Assembly: GCF_000711715.1 (NCBI RefSeq)
Contig: NZ_JONN01000001.1
Span: 1-64,000, forward strand
Length of the DNA: 64,000 nt
From: Sphingomonas astaxanthinifaciens DSM 22298
GTDB lineage: Bacteria; Pseudomonadota; Alphaproteobacteria; Sphingomonadales; Sphingomonadaceae
Direction of reading: 5' to 3'
The position numbers and the translations under genes are program-made. Positions 46,234 through 53,811 of the stretch are shown here, piece after piece. Position 1 is the first letter of the stretch. Every line of letters begins with the position of its first letter. The notes beneath the pieces are model-generated. The model made no database searches. It was not told the origin of the DNA and saw only the letters and a program-made list of their open reading frames with translations.

Positions 46234-47151
46234 CTAGGATGCGACGCTCAACCCCACCGCGGCGAAGCCGAGCAGGAGCAGGAGACCGGTGAAGCGGTTC
46301 GAGCGAAACAGCCTGAGGGCAAGCTCGCCGTCATCGGGGTCGGCGCGAAGGGCCTGGCCGGCGAGGTGCAAGGCAGCGGGGAGGAGCGCGATCAGCGCGA
46401 GCGGCTCGGGCCGGACCTGCCAGAGGGCGACGCTCCAGCCGACCAGCGCCAGCGCGTAGCAAAGGCCGATGCCGAGCGCCGCGCGGCGGCCGAGCGCCCG
46501 GGCCGAGGAGCGGACCCCGACCAGTGCATCGTCCTCCTTGTCCTGGATCGCGTAGAGCGTGTCGTAGCCGATCACCCAGAAGATGCTGCCGAGCCACAGC
46601 CACAGGGCCGGGGCGGCGAAGGTGCCGGTCACTGCGGGCCAGCCGACCAGCGCGCCCCAGCTGAAGACGAGGCCGAGCCACGCCTGCGGCCACCAAGTAA
46701 TCCGCTTCATGAAAGGGTAGGCGAGAACCGGAAGGATGCTGGCGACCGCGATCAGCTGGGCGATGGGCGGCAGCTGCAAGAGGACCAGGAGGCCGACGGC
46801 GCACAGCAGGGCGATGAGGGCCCAGGCGGCCCTCGGCCTCACCCGCCCGCTGGCGAGCGGCCGAAGCCGCGTCCGCGCAACCTGCCGGTCAAGGTCGCGG
46901 TCGACGAGGTCATTGTAGACGCAGCCCGCCGAACGCATCGCAAAGGCGCCGAGCAGGAACCAGGCGAACAGGCTCCAGCGGCCCCACACCCCCGCCAGCG
47001 CGACGCTCCATGCGCACGGCCAATAGAGCAGCCAGGTCCCGATCGGGCGATCGACCCGCATCAGGCTGGCATAGGGCCGCCAGGAAGCGGGAAGGCTGCC
47101 GATCAGCCCCCGCCGCTCGCTGTCGGGAACGAGATCGGTGGTGGCGGTCAG
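46234..47151 (-). CDS. ubiA: 4-hydroxybenzoate polyprenyltransferase
   Basis: About 305 residues. UbiA motifs CVYNDLVDRDLDRQVARTRL (the first Asp-rich site, ND-xx-DRxxD) and YDTLYAIQDKEDD (second) are complete, with eight or nine helices. It prenylates 4-hydroxybenzoate in ubiquinone synthesis. The start is unclear: conserved residues (DLVPDSERRGLIGSL) extend upstream of the first ATG (47061), but no ATG, GTG or TTG lies between that ATG and 47239. CTG 47151, overlapping the upstream TGA and with GAGG four bases before, is my best guess. Confidence 0.85.
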   Translation of the reverse strand: MTATTDLVPDSERRGLIGSLPASWRPYASLMRVDRPIGTWLLYWPCAWSVALAGVWGRWSLFAWFLLGAFAMRSAGCVYNDLVDRDLDRQVARTRLRPLASGRVRPRAAWALIALLCAVGLLVLLQLPPIAQLIAVASILPVLAYPFMKRITWWPQAWLGLVFSWGALVGWPAVTGTFAAPALWLWLGSIFWVIGYDTLYAIQDKEDDALVGVRSSARALGRRAALGIGLCYALALVGWSVALWQVRPEPLALIALLPAALHLAGQALRADPDDGELALRLFRSNRFTGLLLLLGFAAVGLSVAS

Positions 47152-47948
47152 GCCGCCTCGCGCTCGGAGCCGGGCTGGTTGTCGCCGCGCTTGCGCGGGT
47201 GGCCGGTGGCGACGATCCCGCCCGAGAGGGTCTTCACCCACGGATAGCGGACGGCCACTTCCTCGGTGTAGCCGAGATTGAAGACGGTCGGGCTCTTCTT
47301 CGGCCGCTCGGGCCGGTCATAGAAGGTGCCGAGCACGCGGTCCCACAGGTAGCTGGTGATCCCGTAATTGCCGTTCTCGTCGTGGAAGTGATGCGCCATG
47401 TGGCGCTTCTTCATCTCCGCGATGACCTTGCTCTTGGGCTTGTAGGCAAGGTGCTGGATGCAGTGCACGAACTCGTAGACGCAGGTCGTGATCAGGCCCG
47501 TCGCGAGCGCCGCCGCCGCGCCGCCGATCCCGCCGATCGCATAGCCGACCGGAAGGGTCACCGCGGCGATGGTCGGAAGCGTGGTGTGCAGCGCACCGAA
47601 CAGGACCTCGAGGTGGTTCGGATCCTGGTGGTGATCATAATGGATGCGCTTCCAGGTCGCGGCGAGGAAGGGCACCTTGAACATCCAGTTGCTGTGCAGC
47701 ACCCAGCGGTGGAGGCAGTACCAGACCAGCGGATAGAGCACGACCACCAGCGCCGCGGTCGCCGCGGTCTGCACCAGGGTCGCGGGATATTCCGCCCAGA
47801 CGACGATGCTGGCCAGCGTCAGGCCGATGTACGCGATAATCGCCGGATACTGGAAATAGGCGATCCAGAGATCCTTCAGGGTCATCCGGTCGAGATAGTG
47901 CGACCGCTTCCAGATGCCGGGCTTCACCGAACTGCTCACGTCTCTCAT
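47148..47948 (-). CDS. Sterol desaturase/fatty acid hydroxylase superfamily protein
   Basis: 266 residues from ATG 47948. The di-iron histidine boxes are present in order: CLHRWVLH, HYDHHQDPNH and KRHMAHHFHDENGNYG. Four membrane helices lie around them. The family inserts oxygen into sterols, carotenoids, fatty acyl chains or sphingoid bases. The substrate is unknown; a nearby sphingolipid locus makes lipid hydroxylation worth testing. It is upstream of ubiA, whose start overlaps its stop. Confidence 0.88.
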   Translation of the reverse strand: MRDVSSSVKPGIWKRSHYLDRMTLKDLWIAYFQYPAIIAYIGLTLASIVVWAEYPATLVQTAATAALVVVLYPLVWYCLHRWVLHSNWMFKVPFLAATWKRIHYDHHQDPNHLEVLFGALHTTLPTIAAVTLPVGYAIGGIGGAAAALATGLITTCVYEFVHCIQHLAYKPKSKVIAEMKKRHMAHHFHDENGNYGITSYLWDRVLGTFYDRPERPKKSPTVFNLGYTEEVAVRYPWVKTLSGGIVATGHPRKRGDNQPGSEREAA

Positions 47949-48037
47949 GCCTCTGATATGGTGCGGCGACGACAAAGCGCCAGCCGATTATCCCATCATC
48001 ATGCCGTCTCATTGCGGCGACAATGGGACAAAAGGCC

Positions 48038-48709
48038 CTATCGCGGCAGCTTGGCGAGCAGGCCCTCGGGGGTCAGCGTTTCCTCGAGCTTCACGCCCTT
48101 CCAGAAGTAGGTCGGCGTGCCCCGCACGCCCGACGCGCGCGACGTGAGATCGGCGTTGGTGACCCATTGGTGCGCAGCGGTGTCGGCGAGGCAGCGGTCG
48201 ACGGCAGCAGCGGTCAAGCCGTGGCTGGCGGCGATCGTCGTCAGATTGCCGATGTCGGCGGCGACCTTGGCATATTCGACCGGACCGGCCAGCTCGGCAT
48301 TGTAGAGCCGGCCGCGCAGCGCGTCGTCACCATCGGCGGCGGCGAGCCGGGCGCGGGTGTCGGCCTGGCCGGCATAGATCGCCTCGATGAAGCCGAGGCG
48401 CCGCGAGGAAGGCACGCAGCGGGCGAGGACGAAGCCTGCGCGATCATGCGGGAAGATGAGGAAGGGGCGGAAGCCGAAGCGCAGCTTGCCCGCCTTGACG
48501 AGGCCGTCGATCTGGCTGCCCGTCTCGGCGGCGAAATGCGCGCAATGCGGGCAGCCGAGGCTGCCATATTCGACCAGCAACGGCGCGCCGGGCTTGCCGA
48601 AGGTCCAGCCGGCCGGGCTCTCGACGACATTGGTGCGCCAGTCGCGGGGGGCCGGGGCGGCGCCGACCAGGGCGACCGAGGCAAGAAGCAGCAGCAGGCG
48701 GTTCATCAT
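48038..48709 (-). CDS. DsbA-like periplasmic thiol-disulfide oxidoreductase
   Basis: 223 residues. A signal peptide (NRLLLLLASVALVGA) precedes a thioredoxin fold with the redox pair Cys53/Cys56 in LGCPHCAHF and the cis-proline in RGTPTYF. It resembles DsbA-family proteins with an added helical insert. ATG 48709 or 48706 (ATGATG), right after GGAGGA, overlaps the lptG stop codon, so it is in an operon with lptF-lptG. Confidence 0.92.
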   Translation of the reverse strand: MMNRLLLLLASVALVGAAPAPRDWRTNVVESPAGWTFGKPGAPLLVEYGSLGCPHCAHFAAETGSQIDGLVKAGKLRFGFRPFLIFPHDRAGFVLARCVPSSRRLGFIEAIYAGQADTRARLAAADGDDALRGRLYNAELAGPVEYAKVAADIGNLTTIAASHGLTAAAVDRCLADTAAHQWVTNADLTSRASGVRGTPTYFWKGVKLEETLTPEGLLAKLPR

Positions 48710-49803
48710 TCCTCCAAACGGATCATCACCGTCTCGCCGATCAGCAGGAAGAGCAGGAACGGTGCCCAGGCCGCGAGCAGCGGCGGATAGGCTCCCACAT
48801 TGCCGAGGGCGACGGCGAAATTGTCGATTACGAAATAGGCAAATCCAAGGGCCATGCCGATAACCGCGCGGACCAGCACCTTGCCTGAACGGGCGAGACC
48901 GAAGGCGGCGATGGCGGCAAGGAGCGGCATCAGCACAGTCGACAGGGGCTGGGCGAGCTTGTGCCACAGGCCCGTCCGGGCGGTCGCGGTGGTGACCCCG
49001 GCCCGCTCCATCTCGCCGATATTGTGGGTGAGGCTGCGGATGTCCTGCGCGTTGGGATCGACCTTGGCGAGGGTGAAGCGTTGCGGCTCGACCCCTTCCA
49101 GCGCGCGCATGGCGGGGCGGCGGAGCACCATGTTCATGCCGCTGTCGTAGATCGAGACATTCTCGAGGATCCAGCCGCCTTCGTAGGGCCGGGCACGCTC
49201 GGCATCGACGATCCGGCGGATGGTGTTGCTCTCGCGCTCGAACATCCTGAGGCCGCGGATCTGGACGCCGTTGCCGCGCCCGGTGACGAGCTTGGCCTGG
49301 ACGAGGTCGTCGCCCGCGGTCACCCAGACGTTGCTGACGATCCCGCTGTCGGGCGGGACGGCCTTGTAGTCATTGTCCTGCCATGCCGACAGCTGGCGGG
49401 TGCCGTTGACGACGACCAGCTCGTTGAAGGCGAAGGACACGCCGGCGAGGACCGCGCTCGCGGCCATCAGCGGAGCGAGCAGCTGGTGCGCGGACAGCCC
49501 GGCGGCCTTCATCGCCACCACCTCGCTGCTCTGGTTGAGGGTCGTGAACGTGATCAGCGCGCCGAGCAGGAAGGAGAAGGGAAAGGCGAACGCGATCAGC
49601 TGGGGAAAGCGATAGCCGACATAGGCCCACAGCTGCGCTTCGCCATTGCCCGCGACCGCGAGGATCTTGCCTGATTCCGAGAGCAGGTTGAGCATCATCA
49701 GGACGATGCTCAGCGACAGGAGCACCGCGAGGCTGCGCGAGACGTAGAGCCACACGGTGTAGCGGGCGAGCCGCGGCGAGGGGAAGAAATTGAGGTTGAT
49801 CAT
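48706..49803 (-). CDS. lptG: LptG-type permease of the lipopolysaccharide (or glycosphingolipid) exporter
   Basis: 365 residues. Six helices flank a large periplasmic beta-jellyroll, as in LptF/LptG (YtgP family), with FPFSFLLGALITFTTLNQSS after helix 2. It forms the inner-membrane ABC exporter core with LptF and LptB. In sphingomonads, which carry glycosphingolipids in place of LPS, the cargo is uncertain. The start overlaps lptF by 4 bp. Confidence 0.92.
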   Translation of the reverse strand: MINLNFFPSPRLARYTVWLYVSRSLAVLLSLSIVLMMLNLLSESGKILAVAGNGEAQLWAYVGYRFPQLIAFAFPFSFLLGALITFTTLNQSSEVVAMKAAGLSAHQLLAPLMAASAVLAGVSFAFNELVVVNGTRQLSAWQDNDYKAVPPDSGIVSNVWVTAGDDLVQAKLVTGRGNGVQIRGLRMFERESNTIRRIVDAERARPYEGGWILENVSIYDSGMNMVLRRPAMRALEGVEPQRFTLAKVDPNAQDIRSLTHNIGEMERAGVTTATARTGLWHKLAQPLSTVLMPLLAAIAAFGLARSGKVLVRAVIGMALGFAYFVIDNFAVALGNVGAYPPLLAAWAPFLLFLLIGETVMIRLEE

Positions 49804-51008
49804 GCGGCGTCGGAAGCCGCCACACGGCGGCGCGGACGCGGCAGCAGCCGCTTGATGAATGTCCAGGCCTTGGCCCCGCCGCGTTCGAGCGCGCCGATCG
49901 GCTGGCCACCGGGCTTGCGCGACAGCGTCAGGTACATCCACAGGATCAGCGCAGCGAACAGGACGAACGGCACGAACATCACGATCTCGGGCGTGTAGTC
50001 GCCGCGCGCGCCCGCATCCTCGGCCCACTGGTTGACCTTGTGATAGGCGACCACCATCACGATCCCGATGAAGATGCCGAGGCTCGAGCTCGACCTTTTG
50101 GGCGGCACGGCGAGGCTCACCGCGAGCAGCGGGAGGAGCAGCATCATCACCACCTCGACCATCCGGAACATGAGATTGGACCGGGCGGCGAGATTGGCCT
50201 CGCCGGTGACCTTTCCGCCATAGCTGGCGGTGATCAGCTCGGGCAGGATCATCTCCTCGGTCTCGTCCTGCGCGCGGGCGCGGAAGCTGTCGACGCGGGG
50301 AAGCTTGATCGGCAGGTCGTAGCTCCGGAAGGCGAGCGTGCGCGGGGTCGTGAACTTCGGGTCCTGCTGGATCAGCCGGCCCTCCTCGAGCCGAAGCAGG
50401 ATCGTGTCGGGATCGTCGGTGGCGAGGAAGCGGCCATGCGCGGCGGTGGCGACGATGCCTGTGCCCTTGTTGTCGGCCTGGACGAAGATGCCGTGAAGCT
50501 GGGTCCCGGCATTTTCGCTCCGGTCGATGCGGATGGTGAAGCGCTTCGACAGCGTGTTGAACTCGCCGACCTTGAGGCTCGCGCCGAGCGCACCCGAGCG
50601 CAGGTCGAAGCGCAGCCGCTCATAGCCATAATGGGTCCAGGGCTGGAGCCAGCCGACGATGAACAGGTTGAGCAGCAGCAGCAGCGCCGCATAGCCGTAG
50701 GGCACCCGCAGCAGCCGCTCGAAGCCCGCGCCGACCCCGCGCAACGCATCGAGCTCGCTCGACAGCGCCAGCCGGCGGAAGGCGAGCAGGATCCCGAGCA
50801 TCAGCCCGATCGGGATCCCGAGCGCGAAATATTCGGGCAGGAGATTCGCCAGCATCCGCCAGACCACGCTGACCGGACCCCCGGCGTTGATGACGAAATC
50901 GAACAACCGCAGCATCTTGTCGAGGACAAGCAGCATCGCCGCCAGCACCAGGGTGCCGAACAGGGGGATGGCGATGGCCCGGGCGATGTAGCGGTCGATC
51001 AGCGACAT
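49800..51008 (-). CDS. lptF: LptF-type permease of the lipopolysaccharide (or glycosphingolipid) exporter
   Basis: 402 residues. Same fold as LptG, with IDRYIARAIAIPLFGTLVLA as the first helix, the typical GIPIGLMLGILLAFRRLALS, and a periplasmic domain in the middle. The C-terminal tail is basic. It is divergent from the lipid kinase gene, with starts 240 bp apart, and is followed by lptG and the DsbA-like gene. Confidence 0.93.
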   Translation of the reverse strand: MSLIDRYIARAIAIPLFGTLVLAAMLLVLDKMLRLFDFVINAGGPVSVVWRMLANLLPEYFALGIPIGLMLGILLAFRRLALSSELDALRGVGAGFERLLRVPYGYAALLLLLNLFIVGWLQPWTHYGYERLRFDLRSGALGASLKVGEFNTLSKRFTIRIDRSENAGTQLHGIFVQADNKGTGIVATAAHGRFLATDDPDTILLRLEEGRLIQQDPKFTTPRTLAFRSYDLPIKLPRVDSFRARAQDETEEMILPELITASYGGKVTGEANLAARSNLMFRMVEVVMMLLLPLLAVSLAVPPKRSSSSLGIFIGIVMVVAYHKVNQWAEDAGARGDYTPEIVMFVPFVLFAALILWMYLTLSRKPGGQPIGALERGGAKAWTFIKRLLPRPRRRVAASDAA

Positions 51009-51095
51009 GTTTTCAGCGTTGTGCCCTCAACACCATCATTTGGCCGCAAAGCAAGCCTAGATCGCAGAAACGAGCCCTTGGTCTGCCCGCCTCAA

Positions 51096-51119
51096 CCTGA
51101 AGCGGAGCTGTCGAAGGGC
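51096..51119 (+). repeat. CCTGAAGCGGAGCTGTCGAAGGGC-type intergenic repeat
   Basis: A 24-bp element with the core GAGCTGTCGAAGGGC, related in form (but not identical) to the GAGCGAAGTCGA repeats at 1142 and 1356. It is located between lptF and the lipid kinase gene, so it lies in the divergent promoter region. Confidence 0.55.
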
Positions 51120-51135
51120 ATGGTAGCGTGAAGGG

Positions 51136-51249
51136 GTGAGTTCCTTTTCGATGCGGTTGGTTGGTTTTCTCCCTGCTGTTGTCCCTGTCGCGATGGCGCT
51201 GCCGTCGACCCTGGCGGCTGCCGGCGCGGGCGGGGTCGGAGAATGCTGA
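51136..51249 (+). CDS. Possible 37-residue signal-peptide-like leader frame
   Basis: GTG 51136 (or ATG 51151) opens a frame that reads FSMRLVGFLPAVVPVAMALP and ends in VGEC. It is hydrophobic, with a typical signal-peptide shape. Its TGA overlaps the ATG of the lipid kinase gene by one base (TGATG), a coupled-translation junction. AAGGG lies directly before the GTG without a normal gap. It may be a tiny secreted peptide, a leader frame, or chance. Confidence 0.25.
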   Translation: MSSFSMRLVGFLPAVVPVAMALPSTLAAAGAGGVGEC

Positions 51250-52220
51250 TGGGCAAGGCTCGAATCGCCCTGCTCAGCAATCCCAAGTCGACCGGCAACC
51301 TGTCGCAGCTGCCGCGTATCCGGGCCTTTTGCGCCGAGCATCCCGACATCTTCCACTACGAGGTGGAAAAGGCCGACCAGGTCGGCTGCGCGCTCAAGAC
51401 GATCGCGCTCGTTCGCCCGAAGATGCTGGTCATCAACGGAGGCGACGGAACGGTGCAGGCGGCGCTGACCGAACTCGTCAACGGCGGCCATTTCGGCGAC
51501 CAGCGGCCCCCGGTCGCGGTCCTCCCGAACGGTAAGACCAACCTCATCGCGCTCGACCTTGGCGCCCAGGGCGATCCGATCGAGGCGCTCAAGCACCTGC
51601 TCGAGATCGCCGAGGGCGACCTCAGCGACCGGCTCGTCGCGCGCGAACTCATCGCATTGACCAGCGATGGTCGGACCACGCCGGTCATCGGCATGTTTCT
51701 CGGCGGGGCCGGCCTCGCCGACACGATGAAATATTGCCGCGAGAAGATCTATCCGCTCGGGCTTCCCAACGGGCTCAGCCATGTCATCACCGCGGTTGCG
51801 GTGATGGTCCGGCAGATGCTGGGCATGGGTGGCGGCATCCTTCCGCCCAAGCCGAGCCCGATCGAGGTCAAGGTCCGTCGCCACGGGACGCTCAGCGGCC
51901 GCTTCGCGCTGCTGGCGGTGACCACGCTCGAGAAGCTCCTGCTCGGAAGCGATCTCCATACTGCGGGCAAGGGCCCGCTGAAGCTGCTCGCGGTCGACCA
52001 CCGTTCGAGCTCGCTCCTGCGCGGCCTGTTCGCGGGTCTTGGCGGACGGCTCGGGCGAAAGAAGCTCTCCGGCGTCCATGTCGAGGAAGCCGACGAGATT
52101 TCGATCGAGGGCGATCGCAGCTCTGTGTTTCTCGACGGCGAGATGTTCGAGGCCGGGATCGGCAATCCGATCCGCCTGACCCCGGCCGCGCCCTTGTCCT
52201 TTGTCCGTCTCGCCGCCTGA
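51249..52220 (+). CDS. DAGK-domain lipid kinase (ceramide-kinase candidate, CpgB-like)
   Basis: 323 residues from ATG 51249, preceded by GGAG seven bases before (an ATG at 51243 is also possible). The diacylglycerol kinase catalytic motif GGDGT is at 64-68 and the phosphate loop follows (LPNGKTNLIALDLG). The family phosphorylates lipid alcohols with ATP. In Caulobacter the DAGK-family protein CpgB is a ceramide kinase encoded near spt. Here the gene is in the same 4-kb block as acp and spt, so ceramide is the likeliest substrate. The stop overlaps the start region of the next gene. Confidence 0.85.
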   Translation: MGKARIALLSNPKSTGNLSQLPRIRAFCAEHPDIFHYEVEKADQVGCALKTIALVRPKMLVINGGDGTVQAALTELVNGGHFGDQRPPVAVLPNGKTNLIALDLGAQGDPIEALKHLLEIAEGDLSDRLVARELIALTSDGRTTPVIGMFLGGAGLADTMKYCREKIYPLGLPNGLSHVITAVAVMVRQMLGMGGGILPPKPSPIEVKVRRHGTLSGRFALLAVTTLEKLLLGSDLHTAGKGPLKLLAVDHRSSSLLRGLFAGLGGRLGRKKLSGVHVEEADEISIEGDRSSVFLDGEMFEAGIGNPIRLTPAAPLSFVRLAA

Positions 52221-53097
52221 CCCGCAGGCGCAATTGCAGTCACTGGTGGCCGAGGAACTCGGCACGCCGGTGGACCCGCGCGTCTCGGCCATGGCCGCGA
52301 CCATCGCCGCCCAATATGGCGAGGCCGCCCGCGCGGTGCTGTTCTACGGCTCCTGCCTGCGCGACGTCGCGCTCGACGGGGGCATGCTCGATTTCTACCT
52401 GATCGTCTCGGACTATCGGGCGGCATATGGCAGCACGTGGCTGGCCGAGGCCAACCGGCTGATCCCGCCCAACGTCTTTCCCTTCGCGCATGAAGGTCTG
52501 GCGGCCAAATATGCGGTGCTGAGCGAGGCGGACTTCCATCGCCTGAACGGCCCCGAAACCCGCAACGTCTCGGTCTGGGCGCGCTTCGCCCAGCCCTCGC
52601 GGCTGGTATGGGCGAAGGACGAGGCCGCGCGCGACAACGCCATCAGGGCGGTCGCCCGGGCCGCGCCGACCCTGCTCAGCGCCGCGCTCTCCAGCGTTCC
52701 CAACGACCAGCCCCCGCTCGATCTCTGGCGCGCGGCCTTCGCGCTGACCTATTCGGTCGAGCTTCGCGCCGAGAAGGGGAGCCGGAGCCAGTCGGTGGTC
52801 GACGCCGACCCCGCGCGCTACCTGCGCTTCTTCGGCCCGGCGATGGCCGCTGCGGCGGTCGGGGGCAAGCGCTGCACGGGCTCGTGGCGGCGGCGCCGAA
52901 TCGAGGGCAAATTGCTGTCGGTCGCGCGTCTCGCCAAGGCCAGCGCGACCTTCGCCGGCGGCGCCGAATATATCGTCTGGAAGATCAACCGCCACGCTGG
53001 GACCGACATTCGGCTCAGCGATTGGCAGAAGAAGCATCCGCTGGTGACCGCCGTGACCCTGTTGCCAAGACTGCTCCGGAGCGGCGCGATCCGCTAG
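52201..53097 (+). CDS. Tam41-like nucleotidyltransferase (CTP:lipid phosphate cytidylyltransferase candidate)
   Basis: 298 residues from TTG 52201; TTG 52234 and GTG 52246 are alternatives. The pattern matches mitochondrial Tam41, the CDP-diacylglycerol synthase: AVLFYGSCLRD then MLDFYLIVSDY (nucleotidyltransferase G-S and metal Asp64), LAAKYAVLSEADF (Tam41 RLIKYGVIS), VWARFAQPSRLVW (YIAGRLQKPVKII) and WRAAFALTYSVELR (AGLSYSGDFRM). It is coupled to the lipid kinase gene. Together they could make an activated CDP-lipid. That the lipid is ceramide phosphate is inference. Confidence 0.75.
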   Translation: MSVSPPDPQAQLQSLVAEELGTPVDPRVSAMAATIAAQYGEAARAVLFYGSCLRDVALDGGMLDFYLIVSDYRAAYGSTWLAEANRLIPPNVFPFAHEGLAAKYAVLSEADFHRLNGPETRNVSVWARFAQPSRLVWAKDEAARDNAIRAVARAAPTLLSAALSSVPNDQPPLDLWRAAFALTYSVELRAEKGSRSQSVVDADPARYLRFFGPAMAAAAVGGKRCTGSWRRRRIEGKLLSVARLAKASATFAGGAEYIVWKINRHAGTDIRLSDWQKKHPLVTAVTLLPRLLRSGAIR

Positions 53098-53483
53098 GCC
53101 GCGGGGCCGAGCAGGAAGTTGATCCGTGCGCTGGCAATCGGGGTCGAGCGGTCTTTCTGCCAGGCGAAGGCCTCGACATTGGCGATGCGCGCGCCCAGCC
53201 GCTCGATCGTCGCGGCCGCGAAGGTATCGCGATCCTTGCCGCCGAGGAGATAGTCGATCGTCACCGAGATCGGCTTGGGCGTCACGCCCCGGCCGTGGAG
53301 CGCCTCGGCCAGCTCGCCATAGGCCGCGAACTCGAGCAGCCCGGCGATTGCGCCGCCGTGGAGAAAACCGGGGCGGCCGATCACATCGTCGTGAAAGGGC
53401 ATGACGAACAGGCGCCGGCCATCGGCGCCGCGTTCGCTCCGAAGCTGCAGGAGCTTCGCATAGGGAGGAAGGCTATCGGACAT
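53094..53483 (-). CDS. PaaI-type hotdog thioesterase
   Basis: 129 residues. The hotdog motif RPGFLHGGAIAGLLEFAAYG contains the catalytic Asn/Gly-Gly region, and DYLLGGKDRDTFAAATIERL follows. Hotdog thioesterases of this group hydrolyse acyl-CoAs or related thioesters. It overlaps the end of the Tam41-like gene by 4 bp tail to tail and is divergent from acp. Confidence 0.85.
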   Translation of the reverse strand: MSDSLPPYAKLLQLRSERGADGRRLFVMPFHDDVIGRPGFLHGGAIAGLLEFAAYGELAEALHGRGVTPKPISVTIDYLLGGKDRDTFAAATIERLGARIANVEAFAWQKDRSTPIASARINFLLGPAA

Positions 53484-53563
53484 TTTCGCGCCGCTTAGCG
53501 CAGCCTTGCCCGCTTTTCGCCCCTTTGTTGCGCTTGGGCCTCCGAAACCCTAGCGAGAATGAC

Positions 53564-53809
53564 ATGACCGACCGTGACGAACGCAAGGCCGCGATCGAGC
53601 GCCTGATTGCCGAATTCAACAAGAAGGGCATTGCCGTGAGCGAGGACACCCGCTTCGCCCAGGACCTCGAATGGGACAGCCTGACGGTGATGGACTTCGT
53701 CGCCGCCGTCGAGGACGAGTTCGACATCATCATCACCATGAACCGCGCGGCCGAAATCGAGACCGTCGGGGCGCTGATCGACGCGGTCGGCGAGCTCAAG
53801 GGCGAATAA
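53564..53809 (+). CDS. acp: Acyl carrier protein dedicated to serine palmitoyltransferase
   Basis: 81 residues. The phosphopantetheine serine is Ser39 in EWDSLTVMDFV, with the four-helix ACP pattern (EDEFDIIITMNRAAEIETVG). It lies 2 bp upstream of spt and would supply the acyl thioester for spt, as the SPT-associated ACPs of Caulobacter and Sphingomonas do. It is not the housekeeping AcpP, because it is more divergent and has no fab genes beside it. Confidence 0.93.
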   Translation: MTDRDERKAAIERLIAEFNKKGIAVSEDTRFAQDLEWDSLTVMDFVAAVEDEFDIIITMNRAAEIETVGALIDAVGELKGE

Positions 53810-53811
53810 GC

